Below, piece after piece: positions 1 to 6,264 of a stretch of 9,041 nt of DNA. Position numbers and translations under genes: made by a program. This DNA comes from RFTU01 sp032122355. GTDB taxonomy: Bacteria; Pseudomonadota; Gammaproteobacteria; Burkholderiales; Burkholderiaceae_C. The notes beneath the pieces were generated by a model. It worked only from the letters and a program-made list of their open reading frames with translations. It was not told the DNA's origin and ran no database searches. Position 1 is the stretch's first letter. Each line of letters starts with the position of its first letter. The stretch lies in assembly GCA_032122355.1 (NCBI GenBank), contig JAUMCS010000075.1, positions 1 through 9,041 of the forward strand, written 5' to 3'.

Positions 1-112
1 TGTCGGGGCTCCCACTATCCATTTAGAATGAGTACTTTTAATCGCTTCGCTCAATCCAACGAGGACATTTCTAATTTGCGCAAATAGCGGACATTTCTAA
101 ATTGGTTTGACA
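1..112 (-). mobile_element. Terminal fragment of an insertion sequence (IS21-like end suspected)
   Basis: The homology of acs stops exactly at 113. Reading leftwards on the minus strand, the foreign DNA begins TGTCAAACCAATTTAGAAAT. It starts with TG, as many IS ends do, and carries two copies of a 12-base motif 26 bases apart. Multiple short repeats at the tips are typical of IS21-family elements, so that family is my best guess, but no transposase motif is visible. A frame open from the left edge to the stop at 85-87 on the plus strand (ending ...NEDISNLRK) could be the tail of an element-encoded protein; I cannot identify it. The other end of the element and any target duplication are outside the window. 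The boundary is confident and the family assignment is weak. Confidence 0.6.
63..100. repeat. Two direct copies of GGACATTTCTAA in the IS end
   Basis: GGACATTTCTAA occurs at 63-74 and again at 89-100, followed by TTTGCG and ATTGGT respectively. The 26-base periodicity close to the element tip fits repeated transposase-binding sites of the kind described in IS21-type termini. The repeat is seen directly; the binding role is inferred. Confidence 0.6.
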
Positions 113-1699
113 GCCGGATATATTCAGCACATCATCCATACGCCCAGTAATCGTGAAGTAGCCTGTTTCAGGGTCACGCACGGCCCCATCACCGGCCAAA
201 TAATAGCCATTCAATTCAGCTGGAAAGTAGCTTTTCTTGAAGCGCTCAGCGTCTCCCCAAATGGTGCGTATCATGCTCGGCCAAGGCTGGCGTATCACCA
301 ATATTCCCGCTGAACCCAAGGGCACCTCTTGCCCCGTTTCATCCACGACTGCAGCATCAATACCCGGAAACGGCAAGGTACACGAACCCGGCACCAAGGG
401 GGTAGCCCCAGGCAATGGCGTGATCATATGCCCGCCTGTTTCCGTTTGCCAAAAGGTGTCCACCACAGGGCAACGCCCTGCCCCCACATGCTGGTAATAC
501 CACTCCCATGCAGCGGGATTAATAGGCTCACCCACCGACCCCAACAGTCGCAAACTCGATAAATCAAACCGGCTCGGATGAACGGTCGCATTCATTTCTG
601 AAGCTTTAATCAATGACCGAATCGCCGTCGGTGCGGTGTAAAACACACTCACACGATGTTTTTGTATCAGTTGCCAAAAACGGCTGGCATCCGGGTATGT
701 AGGTACACCCTCAAAAATCAATTCCGTACAACCCAAAGCTAAAGGCCCATAAGCCACATAGGTGTGGCCAGTGATCCAGCCTATATCGGCCGTACACCAA
801 AATACATCCGAATCAGGGCGCAAATCAAAGGTCCAGGCCGATGTTAGAGCCGCATGCAACAAATACCCGCCCGTAGCATGCTGTACGCCCTTGGGTTTGC
901 CAGTTGAACCACTGGTATACAGTAAAAACAAAGGGTGCTCGGCCTCTACCCACTCGGGCTCACAATAGGCGGGTTGAGTGTCTACCACTTCTTGCATCCA
1001 AACGTCACGGCCAAGCTGCATAGCCACCAAAGTTTCAGTACGCCGCGCAACCAACACATGCCGCACGCTATCACACCCACCCATGGCTAATGCTTCATCT
1101 ACAACCGCTTTCAGGGGCAAATGCTTGCCACCCCTCACTTGCTCATTGGCAGTTATCACCGCTACTGCGCCCGTATCCTCAATACGATCACGCAACGACT
1201 GCGCTGAAAACCCGCCAAACACCANNNNNNNNNNCGCACAAGCCTGCCTACAGGCCACACCGTCTACCGACATAGCCATGTAAATTATCACTCGATCACC
1301 CTTTTTCACCCCCAACTGGCGCAAGGCCAAGGCCATTTGACAGGTGCGGGCTAATAACTCGGCATAACTGGTATGTGTCACTAAGCCATCATCCGATTCA
1401 AAAATCAAAGCCGTGCGCTCGCCCTGACCTTGTTGAATATGTCTGTCCAGGCAGTTATACGAGGCATTGAGCATGCCATCTTCAAACCACCGGTAAAACG
1501 GGGCCTGACTGGCATTCAGATTTTGAGTAGGTGCCACCTGCCATGACAAAAATTCTCGAGCCAATTCCCCCCAATAACCAGGATAGTCGGCCTGCGCTTG
1601 TTCTACCCTATCTTGGTAAGCCTTCATTCCAGCAATACGGGCTGTGATTGCGGTAGCTTGGGAAGGTTGGTAAATTTTGGTGGGTACAACATCACTCAT
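113..1699 (-). pseudogene. acs: Acetyl-CoA synthetase (AMP-forming), C-terminally truncated by an IS
   Basis: Acs activates acetate with ATP to acetyl-AMP and then forms acetyl-CoA in the cytoplasm. From the ATG at 1699 (MSDVVPTKIYQPS) 529 native residues remain; intact Acs has about 650. The N-terminal ACS domain is followed by the AMP-binding domain with the P-loop YTSGSTGKPKG, YTAPTAIR, LGSVGEPINPAAWEWY and the FWQTETGG motif, whose Trp fits the small acyl pocket of acetate enzymes. The reading frame ends in the hinge motif GRMDDVLNISG and then runs into 13 IS-encoded codons and a TAG at 71-73. The whole C-terminal lid domain, including the PKTRSGK catalytic lysine motif known from the family, is lost, so CoA ligation should be dead. 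A 10-N gap interrupts 1225-1234. A longer in-frame start at 1822 is rejected because it overlaps the divergent dehydrogenase and lies outside family homology. Propionyl-CoA synthetase is a less likely alternative. Confidence 0.85.
1225..1234. other. Assembly gap (10 N) inside acs
   Basis: Ten N replace sequence between the acs codons for QACA and VFGGFS. Family members normally have about eight residues there (RIGATHSV-like), so about 22 bases are expected rather than 10. The reading frame is nevertheless kept, since the difference of 12 is a multiple of three. The gap is a placeholder, not biology. Confidence 0.9.
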
Positions 1700-1753
1700 G
1701 GGGTTACTGCCTGATAAAACATGAAAGCAACATGCATTATGTACAATTTCAAC
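1700..1753. promoter_or_regulatory. Short divergent intergenic region acs / dehydrogenase
   Basis: Only 54 bases separate the two divergent starts, so their promoters must share or overlap this stretch. TACAAT at 1742-1747 is a good -10 hexamer for the plus strand, but no convincing -35 lies upstream. If it is used, transcription would begin about at the ATG at 1754, giving a leaderless message or one translated from the later ATG at 1802. No clear Shine-Dalgarno sequence precedes either start. Confidence 0.3.
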
Positions 1754-2695
1754 ATGAATTCCACGTCCATTCCTTCTGCGGCAGCGCAAGCTGCTACACC
1801 CATGGGTCATCAACAACCTCAAAAAGTAGCTTTCATTGGTTTAGGCGTTATGGGCTACCCAATGGCAGGGCATTTAGCCAAGGCACACCATGTAGTTACC
1901 GTTTACAACCGTCACACACCCAAAGCACAAGCATGGATGGCTGAATACGCCAATAATCACCCACTGTGTATGCTGGCCACCACACCGCGGCAAGCTGCAA
2001 GCCAAGCAGATTGGGTGTTTACCTGTGTGAGTAACGATACCGCCCTGCGCGAGGTTCTGCTAGGCCCTGATGGAGTTTTTGATGCCATGCAGCCTGGCCA
2101 GGTGGTGATTGATCACACCACTGCTTCGGCGGCCATTGCCCGTGAGCTCCACACCGAAGCACAAAAGCGAGGATTTCATTTTATCGATGCGCCTGTTTCC
2201 GGTGGCCAAGCGGGTGCCATTCAAGGGCGGCTAAGTACCATGTGCGGCGGGGACGCTCAAGCGCTCGAATCCGCTCGCCCACTACTCACTGCTTATGCCT
2301 CTAATATCACCTACATTGGGCCGTCGGGCAGCGGCCAACTGGCCAAAATGGTGAATCAAATCTGTATTGCTGGCCTACTACAAGGCTTGGCCGAGGGGCT
2401 GGCTTTTGGTGAAAAAGCTGGGCTTGATATGCCCCAAGTGCTTCATGCCATCAGCCAAGGTGCAGCCCAAAGCTGGCAAATGCATCAACGCGGCCCCAGC
2501 ATGCTACAAAACCAATTCGATTTTGGCTTTGCCGTGGAATGGATGCGCAAAGATTTAAACCTTTGCCTAGAAGAATCGCAGCGCAATGGCGCTCAATTAC
2601 CCATCACAGCCATCATCGATCAGTTCTACGCTGAACTACAAAACATGGGCGGACAACGCTGGGATACCTCTAGCCTAATTCGACGTTTACGCTAA
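1754..2695 (+). CDS. NAD(P)-dependent beta-hydroxyacid dehydrogenase (3-hydroxyisobutyrate dehydrogenase family)
   Basis: A cytoplasmic oxidoreductase that acts on a short beta-hydroxyacid such as 3-hydroxyisobutyrate, or on tartronate semialdehyde in the reductase direction; the exact substrate cannot be read from sequence. Counting from the ATG at 1754 (313 residues), the Rossmann nucleotide motif KVAFIGLGVMGYPMAGHLAK is at about 24-43. The substrate-binding motif DAPVSGGQAGAIQGRL is at 145-160, and the catalytic lysine is K198 in GQLAKMVNQ. K266-D267 lies in the C-terminal helical domain. The length is slightly above the usual 290-300 because of a low-complexity N-terminal extension. Starts at 1721, 1754 and 1802 (MGHQQPQKV) are all possible; none has a Shine-Dalgarno sequence. 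1754 is a compromise, and 1802 fits the family length best. It is divergent from the broken acs. Confidence 0.85.
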   Translation: MNSTSIPSAAAQAATPMGHQQPQKVAFIGLGVMGYPMAGHLAKAHHVVTVYNRHTPKAQAWMAEYANNHPLCMLATTPRQAASQADWVFTCVSNDTALREVLLGPDGVFDAMQPGQVVIDHTTASAAIARELHTEAQKRGFHFIDAPVSGGQAGAIQGRLSTMCGGDAQALESARPLLTAYASNITYIGPSGSGQLAKMVNQICIAGLLQGLAEGLAFGEKAGLDMPQVLHAISQGAAQSWQMHQRGPSMLQNQFDFGFAVEWMRKDLNLCLEESQRNGAQLPITAIIDQFYAELQNMGGQRWDTSSLIRRLR

Positions 2696-2780
2696 AACTC
2701 TACCCCACTCCGAATTTCACCCACTGATAAACCCCAGCTGCTCTGCCGCATCCTTCCAGAGTTGGGCATAATTACCTGTT

Positions 2781-3905
2781 ATGAATACAAACCAATCTAT
2801 ACCGTCCCCACTGACATACGAACAATCTGGCGTCAATTACGATGTCATAGACCCGCTCAAAATCCAGGCTCAACAGGCTGCCGCACAAACGGCCAATCAC
2901 TTAGTTACGCATGGGTTTCATGAACTACCCAGCTCACGTGGTGAATCGGCCTATGTGGTGGATGTTGGCCCTTTTTACTTAGCCAGTATTGTTGAATGCC
3001 TTGGCTCTAAAGCCTTGGTTGCAGATGAAATGGCTCGCTTAACTGGCAAGAGCTGGTATGACGCCATCGCTCAAGACACCATTGCCATGGCGGTTAATGA
3101 CCTCATCACGGTGGGGGCAACACCCCTAGTCGTGCAGGCCTATTGGGCGGCTGGCGGCAGTGAATGGTTTACGCAAAACCAACGCGCTCAAGCCTTGGTA
3201 GAGGGCTGGAAAAAAGCCTGTGATATCTGCCAGGTCGCTTGGGGTGGCGGAGAAACGCCCGCATTAGCAGGTGTGGTGGTTGATGACCGCATCGACCTCG
3301 CGGCATCCTGTACCGGCATCATTCAACCCAAACAACGGCTCAGTCTGGGCGATCAGCTCGGTGCGGGTGATGCTATCGTTATACTGGCATCCAGCGGTAT
3401 TCATGCCAACGGGCTAAGCCTAGCGCGCAAACTGGCTGAACGCTTACCGCAGGGCTACTTAACGCCCATACCACAAACCCATCAAACCTACGGGGAAGCT
3501 CTTTTAGCCCCCACCACCTTGTATTCGCCTGTCACGGAAGCCCTTTGGAAGGCAGGTATCAACGTTCATTACAGCATTAACATCACTGGCCATGGTTGGC
3601 GCAAATTATTACGCCATACCAAAACACTTACCTACCGCATTCAGCATCTACCGCCTGTACCACCGGTATTGCAATTCATCCAACAGCATGCTCAGCATTC
3701 GGCCCAAGAAGCCTACTCTACGCTGAATATGGGCGCTGGCTTTGCACTATTTGTGCGGCCTGAAGATGCAGAACAAACCGTTAAAGTTGCGCAAGCGCAA
3801 GGCATTGATGCCTGGATTTGTGGGCAAGTAGAGGAAGGCCCTAAACGATTGCTCATAGAACCCATTGAGGTTGAATTTGGACTTGACGATTTGCAACTAC
3901 GTTAA
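2781..3905 (+). CDS. PurM-like AIR synthase-related protein
   Basis: A 374-residue member of the PurM/AIR synthase ATP-binding superfamily; true PurM closes FGAM to AIR in purine synthesis. Superfamily marks are MAVNDLITVGATPL (103-116), the glycine-rich GGGETPALAG (155-164), ASSGIHANGLSLARK (203-217), NITGHGWRKL (267-276) and NMGAGFALF (316-324), in the usual N- and C-domain order. The canonical DGVGTKL signature, expected just before the VND motif, reads ECLGSKA at 72-78, and it is preceded by an unusual VVDVGPFYLASIV stretch. I therefore read it as a paralog with another phosphoryl-transfer substrate rather than the housekeeping enzyme, and give no symbol. The gene starts 85 bases after the dehydrogenase stop with no Shine-Dalgarno sequence, and ends 43 bases before the SRP RNA. 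The superfamily is confident; the reaction is unknown. Confidence 0.8.
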   Translation: MNTNQSIPSPLTYEQSGVNYDVIDPLKIQAQQAAAQTANHLVTHGFHELPSSRGESAYVVDVGPFYLASIVECLGSKALVADEMARLTGKSWYDAIAQDTIAMAVNDLITVGATPLVVQAYWAAGGSEWFTQNQRAQALVEGWKKACDICQVAWGGGETPALAGVVVDDRIDLAASCTGIIQPKQRLSLGDQLGAGDAIVILASSGIHANGLSLARKLAERLPQGYLTPIPQTHQTYGEALLAPTTLYSPVTEALWKAGINVHYSINITGHGWRKLLRHTKTLTYRIQHLPPVPPVLQFIQQHAQHSAQEAYSTLNMGAGFALFVRPEDAEQTVKVAQAQGIDAWICGQVEEGPKRLLIEPIEVEFGLDDLQLR

Positions 3906-3912
3906 AAATAGT

Positions 3913-3942
3913 GTGGCATTTTCAGTTTTAGTCGCCTACAAT
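3913..3942 (+). promoter_or_regulatory. Probable sigma-70 promoter of the SRP RNA gene
   Basis: GTGGCA at 3913-3918 (4 of 6 against TTGACA), an 18-base spacer, then TACAAT at 3937-3942 (5 of 6 against TATAAT). The expected start, about 7 bases after the -10, falls at 3949-3950, exactly where the RNA stem begins. This agreement raises confidence. Confidence 0.6.
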
Positions 3943-3948
3943 AGTAAC

Positions 3949-4043
3949 TGACGGGCCTCCTCGCATGGGAACCCGGCCAACCGGGTCAGGTGGGGAACCA
4001 AGCAGCCCTAATCGGTAACTCAGTGCCGAGGTCAGGCTCGTCA
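3949..4043 (+). ncRNA. ffs: Signal recognition particle RNA (4.5S, small bacterial type)
   Basis: This RNA binds Ffh to form the SRP that targets nascent membrane proteins to FtsY and the Sec translocon. The conserved domain IV hairpin is visible: GTCAGG at 3985-3990, stem TGG 3991-3993, GGAA tetraloop 3994-3997, stem CCA 3998-4000, then AGCAGC 4001-4006. This is equivalent to the E. coli GTCAGGTCCGGAAGGAAGCAGC core with a compensated TCC/GGA to TGG/CCA stem. The ends pair: TGACGGGCCT (3949-3958) with AGGCTCGTCA (4034-4043), one G-U included, followed by CCTCG (3959-3963) with CGAGG (4027-4031). The length of about 95 fits the small bacterial class. No convincing terminator follows directly, so the 3' end is set by the stem. 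Confidence 0.92.
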
Positions 4044-4188
4044 ACTTTCGCGCCGCACAACAGCGCATGGCAACCACACTCACTACCCAATTGCAGTTGC
4101 CTGAATGATATCGACCTGAGCTACATCATTTTTTAAGCTCTTAGCTGTGTGCGCTTTTTAACCACCTACTCATCCCCTTCTTCAAACC
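4044..4188 (+). other. Leader between SRP RNA and trxA
   Basis: 145 bases without a supported gene. It holds a weak dyad, AATGAT at 4104-4109 and ATCATT at 4125-4130, running into a T-tract to 4134. This could be a poor terminator for the SRP RNA, but the stem is AT-rich with a 15-base loop. No strong promoter for trxA is evident. The last 35 bases before trxA are pyrimidine-rich and lack a Shine-Dalgarno sequence. Confidence 0.35.
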
Positions 4189-4518
4189 ATGAGCAGCAAT
4201 CTCATCAAACCCATTTCCGATGCCTCCTTTGAAGCCGATGTCAAACAATCCAGTCTGCCTGTATTGGTTGATTTTTGGGCTGAGTGGTGTGGCCCTTGCA
4301 AAATGATTGCCCCCATTCTTGACGAACTCGCGCAAGAGTACTGGGGCAAAATTCGAATTGGTAAAGTCAATGTCGATGAAAATCGCCAAACCCCTGGTGA
4401 GTTTGGTGTGCGTGGTATCCCTACCCTCATGCTTTTCAAAAATGGTCAAGCAGTAGCAACCAAGGTAGGCGCCTTAAGCAAGGCTCAGTTAGCCGCTTTT
4501 ATTGATGCAAATCTGTAA
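4189..4518 (+). CDS. trxA: Thioredoxin
   Basis: A 109-residue cytoplasmic thioredoxin that reduces protein disulfides (for example in ribonucleotide reductase and PAPS reductase) and is itself reduced by thioredoxin reductase. The active site WCGPC is at 33-37 in the context VDFWAEWCGPCK, the buried Asp is D28, and the cis-proline is P78 in GIPTLMLF. Length and motif spacing match E. coli TrxA. The start at 4189 (MSSNLIKPISDASFE) matches the family N-terminus although no Shine-Dalgarno sequence precedes it. rho follows 21 bases later, the same gene order as in E. coli, so the two are probably one transcript. Confidence 0.95.
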   Translation: MSSNLIKPISDASFEADVKQSSLPVLVDFWAEWCGPCKMIAPILDELAQEYWGKIRIGKVNVDENRQTPGEFGVRGIPTLMLFKNGQAVATKVGALSKAQLAAFIDANL

Positions 4519-4539
4519 TCTCACTCTTGTTATCCCGCC

Positions 4540-5802
4540 ATGCACCTCTCTGAACTGAAAGCATTACACGTCTCTGAGCTCATCAAAATGGGTGAAGCTC
4601 TTGAGATTGAAAACGTAGCTCGACTACGCAAACAAGAATTGATGTTTGCCATCATGAAAAAACGTGCTCGTGCCGGCGAGCAGGTATTTGGCGATGGTGT
4701 TCTAGAGGTGTTACCTGATGGTTTTGGATTCTTACGATCTCCCGATACCAGCTACATGGCATCTACGGATGATATTTACTTATCACCTAGCCAAGTGCGG
4801 CGTTTTAACCTACATACCGGTGACATGATCGAAGGTGAAGTCCGTGTACCAAAAGACGGTGAGCGCTACTTTGCACTAGTGAAGGTCGATCGAGTTAATG
4901 GCCTCACACCAGAAGAAAACAAACACAAAATCATGTTTGAAAACCTGACCCCGCTCTTTCCCAAAGAGCCCTTCAGGCTTGAACGTGAGATCAAATCTGA
5001 TGACAACGTCACAGGGCGTATCATTGACCTGATCGCCCCGGTGGGCAAAGGCCAGCGCGCCTTACTCGTGGCGCAGCCCAAAACCGGTAAAACAGTGATG
5101 ATGAAGCAAATCGCTCATGCTTTAACGGCCAATCACCCTGATATACACCTGATCGTGCTGCTGGTAGATGAGCGCCCTGAAGAAGTCACTGAAATGGTGC
5201 GTAGCGTGCGAGGCGAAGTGATTTCCTCGACCTTTGATGAACCCGCAGCCCGCCACGTACAGGTTGCAGAAATGGTGATTGAACGGGCTAAACGTCTGGT
5301 CGAGCTCAAAAAAGATGTGGTGATTTTGCTAGATTCCATCACTCGTTTGGCACGTGCCTACAACAATGTCTTACCCTCTTCTGGCAAAGTACTGACAGGT
5401 GGTGTCGATGCCAATGCCCTGCAACGTCCCAAACGTTTCTTTGGTGCGGCGCGCAACGTAGAAGAAGGTGGCTCCCTGACTATCATTGGCACTGCCTTGA
5501 TCGATACCGGCTCCAAAATGGATGAAGTTATCTACGAAGAGTTCAAGGGAACGGGCAACTGTGAAATTCACCTTGATCGTCGCATGGCTGAAAAGCGCGT
5601 GTATCCGTCTATCTTCATCAATAAAACGGGCACACGTCGCGAAGAGTTACTGCTCAAACCCGAAATACTTCAAAAAACCTGGATTTTGCGTAAATTGCTC
5701 TACAACATGGATGAAATCGAAGCGATGGAATTTGTCCTTGATAAGATGAAGATGACAAAAAACAACATCGACTTCTTCGAAATGATGCGCCGTGGTGGTT
5801 AA
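4540..5802 (+). CDS. rho: Transcription termination factor Rho
   Basis: Hexameric RNA-dependent ATPase/translocase that ends transcription at rut sites. The 420 residues follow E. coli numbering closely. An N-terminal helical domain (MHLSELKAL) is followed by the cold-shock-like primary RNA site with DGFGFLRS at 60-67. Walker A is AQPKTGKT at 178-185, and DERPEEVTEM is at 210-219. Walker B is VVILLDSITR with D265, the Q-loop (secondary RNA site) is SSGKVLTGGVD at 280-290, and the R-loop carries K326 in DTGSKMDEV. The C-terminus NNIDFFEMMRRGG is normal. All catalytic and RNA-contact motifs are intact. There is no Shine-Dalgarno sequence in the 21-base pyrimidine-rich gap after trxA, and no room for a long attenuator leader like that before E. 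coli rho, so any autoregulation would have to act upstream of or within trxA. Confidence 0.97.
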   Translation: MHLSELKALHVSELIKMGEALEIENVARLRKQELMFAIMKKRARAGEQVFGDGVLEVLPDGFGFLRSPDTSYMASTDDIYLSPSQVRRFNLHTGDMIEGEVRVPKDGERYFALVKVDRVNGLTPEENKHKIMFENLTPLFPKEPFRLEREIKSDDNVTGRIIDLIAPVGKGQRALLVAQPKTGKTVMMKQIAHALTANHPDIHLIVLLVDERPEEVTEMVRSVRGEVISSTFDEPAARHVQVAEMVIERAKRLVELKKDVVILLDSITRLARAYNNVLPSSGKVLTGGVDANALQRPKRFFGAARNVEEGGSLTIIGTALIDTGSKMDEVIYEEFKGTGNCEIHLDRRMAEKRVYPSIFINKTGTRREELLLKPEILQKTWILRKLLYNMDEIEAMEFVLDKMKMTKNNIDFFEMMRRGG

Positions 5803-5804
5803 TT

Positions 5805-5828
5805 GCTCGCCTGCCCTGCTGGGCGAGT
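5805..5828 (+). promoter_or_regulatory. Hairpin after the rho stop
   Basis: GCTCGCC at 5805-5811 pairs with GGCGAGT at 5822-5828 (last pair G-U), loop of 10. It begins two bases after the rho stop codon. No T-tract follows, so it is not a standard intrinsic terminator; it may protect the rho mRNA end or form part of the rpmE2 leader. It shares 5826-5828 with the next dyad, so the two cannot form fully together. Confidence 0.45.
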
Positions 5829-5847
5829 ATTACCATGGCATAATACT
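5826..5847. promoter_or_regulatory. Perfect 7-base inverted repeat upstream of rpmE2
   Basis: AGTATTA at 5826-5832 and TAATACT at 5841-5847 flank the spacer CCATGGCA. The dyad could be a DNA operator (L31 paralogs are often under the zinc regulator Zur, though this does not match a Zur box I can recognise) or an RNA hairpin competing with 5805-5828. The symmetry is seen; the role is inferred. Confidence 0.4.
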
Positions 5848-5854
5848 TCAACAG

Positions 5855-5867
5855 TTCCCATTGGGAA
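5855..5867 (+). promoter_or_regulatory. Small hairpin in the rpmE2 leader
   Basis: TTCCC at 5855-5859 and GGGAA at 5863-5867 with a 3-base loop, about 57 bases before the rpmE2 start. It is a third stem in the same leader. Confidence 0.3.
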
Positions 5868-5924
5868 AGTGCTGGAGAAATTCGTTCTGCCAGTGGCTCC
5901 CCGATATCCAACAAAGGTAACCCC

Positions 5925-6179
5925 ATGAAAGAAGGCATACACCCCAACTACCGCGAAGTTTGTTTCGTTGATCTATCCAACGGTTTCAAATTCGTCACAC
6001 GGTCTTGTGCACAAACCAAAGAAACCATCAAAATGGATGATGGCCGTGAGCTCCCCCTCATGAAACTGGAAACCACCAGTGAAACCCACCCTTTCTATAC
6101 TGGCACACAAAAAAGCGTCGACAGCTTGGGCGGTCGTGTCGAAAAATTCCGTAATAAGTTTGCTCACTTGCGCAAATAA
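5925..6179 (+). CDS. rpmE2: 50S ribosomal protein L31, type B
   Basis: Small large-subunit protein that helps bridge the 50S and 30S subunits. The 84 residues begin MKEGIHPNYREV and end FRNKFAHLRK, matching type B L31 in length and sequence. The zinc-ribbon cysteine pairs of type A L31 are absent; only C13 and C28 are present, so it should not hold a structural zinc. Conserved stretches are FKFVTRS and ETHPFYTGTQK. It has the only good Shine-Dalgarno sequence among the plus-strand genes here, AAAGG seven bases before the ATG. It lies 122 bases after rho and ends before a strong intrinsic terminator, closing the transcription unit. Confidence 0.95.
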   Translation: MKEGIHPNYREVCFVDLSNGFKFVTRSCAQTKETIKMDDGRELPLMKLETTSETHPFYTGTQKSVDSLGGRVEKFRNKFAHLRK

Positions 6180-6233
6180 ACGCATTCTTCTGTTGTATGC
6201 ATTGAGCATAAAAGCAGAACCAATAACAGAATC

Positions 6234-6259
6234 AAAGGCAGCTTCAAGCTGCCTTTTTT
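6234..6259 (+). terminator. Rho-independent terminator after rpmE2
   Basis: AAAGGCAGC at 6234-6242, loop TTCAA 6243-6247, then GCTGCCTTT 6248-6256, with an unbroken T-tract 6254-6259. This is a perfect nine-pair stem with a U-run and is textbook in form. It ends 5 bases before the ATG of the downstream membrane protein. Confidence 0.9.
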
Positions 6260-6264
6260 ACTGA

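Noticed and set aside
1700..1822. Longer acs start at 1822 giving 41 extra residues
   Set aside because: The extra residues are cysteine- and arginine-rich, unlike any Acs N-terminus, and would overlap the divergent dehydrogenase. MSDVVPTKIYQPS at 1699 is a natural start.
2700..2840. Minus-strand frame ending ...NYAQLWKDAAEQLGF... across the start of the PurM-like gene
   Set aside because: The end looks protein-like, but it is fewer than 40 codons, has an upstream stop and no start signal, and overlaps a clear gene. A chance frame is more likely than a gene remnant.
3971..3986. Perfect hairpin ACCCGG-CCAA-CCGGGT as a separate terminator
   Set aside because: It lies inside the SRP RNA and competes with the conserved domain IV fold; no T-tract follows. 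It is at most an alternative fold during transcription.
4067..4108. Tiny ORF MATTLTTQLQLPE between SRP RNA and trxA
   Set aside because: Only 13 residues, no ribosome site and no recognisable identity; most likely chance.
4104..4134. Dyad AATGAT/ATCATT with T-tract as a terminator of the SRP RNA
   Set aside because: The six-pair AT-rich stem with a 15-base loop is too weak to call; mentioned only under the trxA leader.
4141..4449. Minus-strand open frames opposite trxA and rho
   Set aside because: Shadow frames of strongly conserved genes; no family motifs or start signals.
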